In this document: piece after piece, positions 62,997 to 64,000 of the stretch
Position numbering within the stretch: position 1 is the stretch's first letter
How the letters are laid out: each line of letters begins with the position of its first letter
Assembly (NCBI GenBank): GCA_027574665.1
Contig: CM050690.1
Location: 38,850,665-38,914,664 of the forward strand
Length of the DNA: 64,000 bases
Source of the DNA: Rhynochetos jubatus
Taxonomy: Eukaryota > Chordata > Aves > Eurypygiformes > Rhynochetidae
Direction of reading: 5' to 3'
The notes under the pieces: generated by a model
Databases searched by the model: none
What the model was told of the DNA's origin: nothing
The model's input: only the letters and a program-made list of their open reading frames with translations
Translations under genes and position numbers: made by a program

Positions 62997-63130
62997 CTAT
63001 TACCTTTTATCATTGCTCACAGCAAGACAGAATTCAATGTCTGGGTCCACTTCAGGAGATAGATTTGTGAAGTTGTCCATCACATCCTATTAAAAGGACC
63101 TAGAAATAAAGCCTATCTCTTTAGGAAAGG

Positions 63131-64000
63131 ATAAGAAGGGGAAGAAAAACCTGCTAAAAATATTTTTGCCCCTTTAATGGTGCTTTTTTCCAATAGCTAT
63201 ATTCCTCTTTAAAATCCTTGAGTATCTAACGCCCACTAGAGAGACTACATACGAAGTATTAAGGAATCAAAGGTATTGAAAAGATGAAACAAATGGGTTG
63301 TATGAAAAGCCTGGCTGTGCAAGTAATAAGGTCATAATGCTGATACTGCTTTTGGTGCCGGGCAGACATTCCTAGCACATGTGGTTTGTGTATCCATGTC
63401 TGAGTGGGTGGTCTAGAAACAGCTCAAAATACTGCAGGAGGGCTTAGCTTTTGAGCAGTGCGGGGGGGGCCGTGCCGGATAGGCTCAGACAGTACCACCC
63501 AGGCTATCTTAAGATAAAGCATTTTTCTTTCAGCTTTCATGAGCAGCTACGTTTTCACTTTGCCTACCCATCTAAATATTCGAGTTCTCTTTTGCAACTA
63601 TATTAGCCCCCACTCAGAAGTTTCATGTGTGCTAGGGACCTGGTTAGGTTTGGGGTGGAGTTATTTTGATGTGGCTGTTATTTTCTTTGGTCAGGGCATG
63701 AGAAGATACAAGTGAAATGTGGTGGTGACTCTATTCTCATTTTAATTTTCTACTTCTGTGCAACAGACATAAGCCTCTGAATTGTTTTTTCCTCAAAAAT
63801 TCTCTTGCTGGTGGGAAGAAGTTAAGACTGCTTTCATTAGTGTCGCTTTTTGTTAGCACAGTGTATAATAAGAGAATGAATTAAGATGAACCTGTGTGAA
63901 AGTGTGCACGTCTAACATTAGGCTTGATGGAATGCTTGGTGGGCTGTTGGACCACTGCAAGCAGGGTGGCCTAGCAATGTTATTTTTATTATTATTATTA
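63131..64000. other. Probable intergenic sequence downstream of MLLT3
   Basis: Beyond the last candidate poly(A) signal I see no gene or mobile element. There is a G8 run near 63463 and a short ATT repeat at the very end of the window. Confidence 0.5.

Larger units (their letters stand above)
58205..63015 (+). other. MLLT3: MLLT3 3'UTR (extent tentative)
   Basis: AT-rich sequence without mobile elements follows the stop codon for about 4.8 kb, in contrast to the repeat-laden introns. That absence, and the long 3'UTR I recall for human MLLT3, support a long UTR. Polyadenylation signals at 58284, 58923, 59344, 61551 and 62991 would give UTRs of roughly 0.1 to 4.8 kb. ATTTATT-type AU-rich motifs occur near 58560 and 59130. 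A Pumilio element TGTATATA is at 59398. A GTGCAAT seed match for the miR-25/32/92 family is at 60113; that one is weak evidence. Confidence 0.6.
1585..63130 (+). other. MLLT3: MLLT3 (AF9) gene, 3' portion: exons 3-11, introns and 3'UTR
   Basis: This spans the part of the gene inside the window; exons 1-2 and the promoter lie upstream of position 1. AF9 reads acetylated and crotonylated histone H3 through its N-terminal YEATS domain. Through its C-terminal AHD it recruits AF4-family proteins and P-TEFb, DOT1L, BCOR or CBX8. The identification rests on near-identity of the translated exons to human AF9 as I recall it, with exon boundaries and phases all compatible. ENL is excluded because the linker and C-terminal residues ([19 protein letters not shown]) are AF9-like. 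Canonical coding sequence here is 1418 nt. Intron sizes are about 3.8, 20.2, 12.0, 5.3, 1.5, 2.9, 2.0 and 7.5 kb. The 3' boundary is tentative and depends on which polyadenylation signal is used. Confidence 0.95.

Noticed and set aside
1-64000. CRISPR arrays, tRNA or rRNA genes, bacterial-type operons
   Set aside because: No regularly spaced repeats, no cloverleaf-like sequence noticed, and the gene structure is that of a vertebrate intron-rich locus.

Overview
The window is vertebrate nuclear DNA, almost certainly from a bird. The 3'-truncated LINE copies are CR1 elements with the usual avian wording (a GGTTGGAAGGGACC-like end, octamer tails such as ATTCTATG, and the same 400-700 bp tract in many copies). 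Several solo LTRs are of a type I associate with non-galliform birds. The only host gene I can support is MLLT3 (AF9), the YEATS-domain chromatin reader of the super elongation complex. It lies on the + strand. Its human counterpart is on 9p, which corresponds to the avian Z chromosome, so this is probably Z-linked (inference).

Nine canonical coding exons are present, matching human exons 3-11: 1585-1667, 5434-5577, 25771-26379, 38416-38488, 43795-43927, 45462-45561, 48485-48556, 50539-50610 and 58073-58204 (stop TGA at 58202). All junctions have AG/GT ends and the phases join without a shift. They encode 472 residues from the Val matching human residue 65 to the C-terminus, giving about 536 aa if the two missing 5' exons code for 64 residues as in human. 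A long 3'UTR follows, with AATAAA signals at 58284, 58923, 59344, 61551, 62303, 62991 and 63105.

The main discovery candidate is at 17614-17733, in the 20 kb intron after the YEATS exons. It is a 120 bp, fully open, phase 0-0 exon with a good acceptor and donor. Its 40 residues resemble the linker segment that the paralogue ENL (MLLT1) carries at exactly this position and that canonical human AF9, as I recall it, lacks. It would be an ancestral AF9/ENL cassette exon kept in this lineage.

The introns hold at least eleven CR1 fragments, mostly antisense to the gene, and several endogenous-retrovirus LTRs. One copy (6367-7184) keeps a 4 bp target duplication, and 14291-17190 is a cluster of insertions. 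A decayed piece of a syndecan-4-like coding sequence (about 33465-33742) joins directly to a 5'-truncated LTR (33738-34260). The remaining intron sequence is AT-rich with nothing recognisable. I see no tRNA, rRNA, CRISPR array or second host gene.
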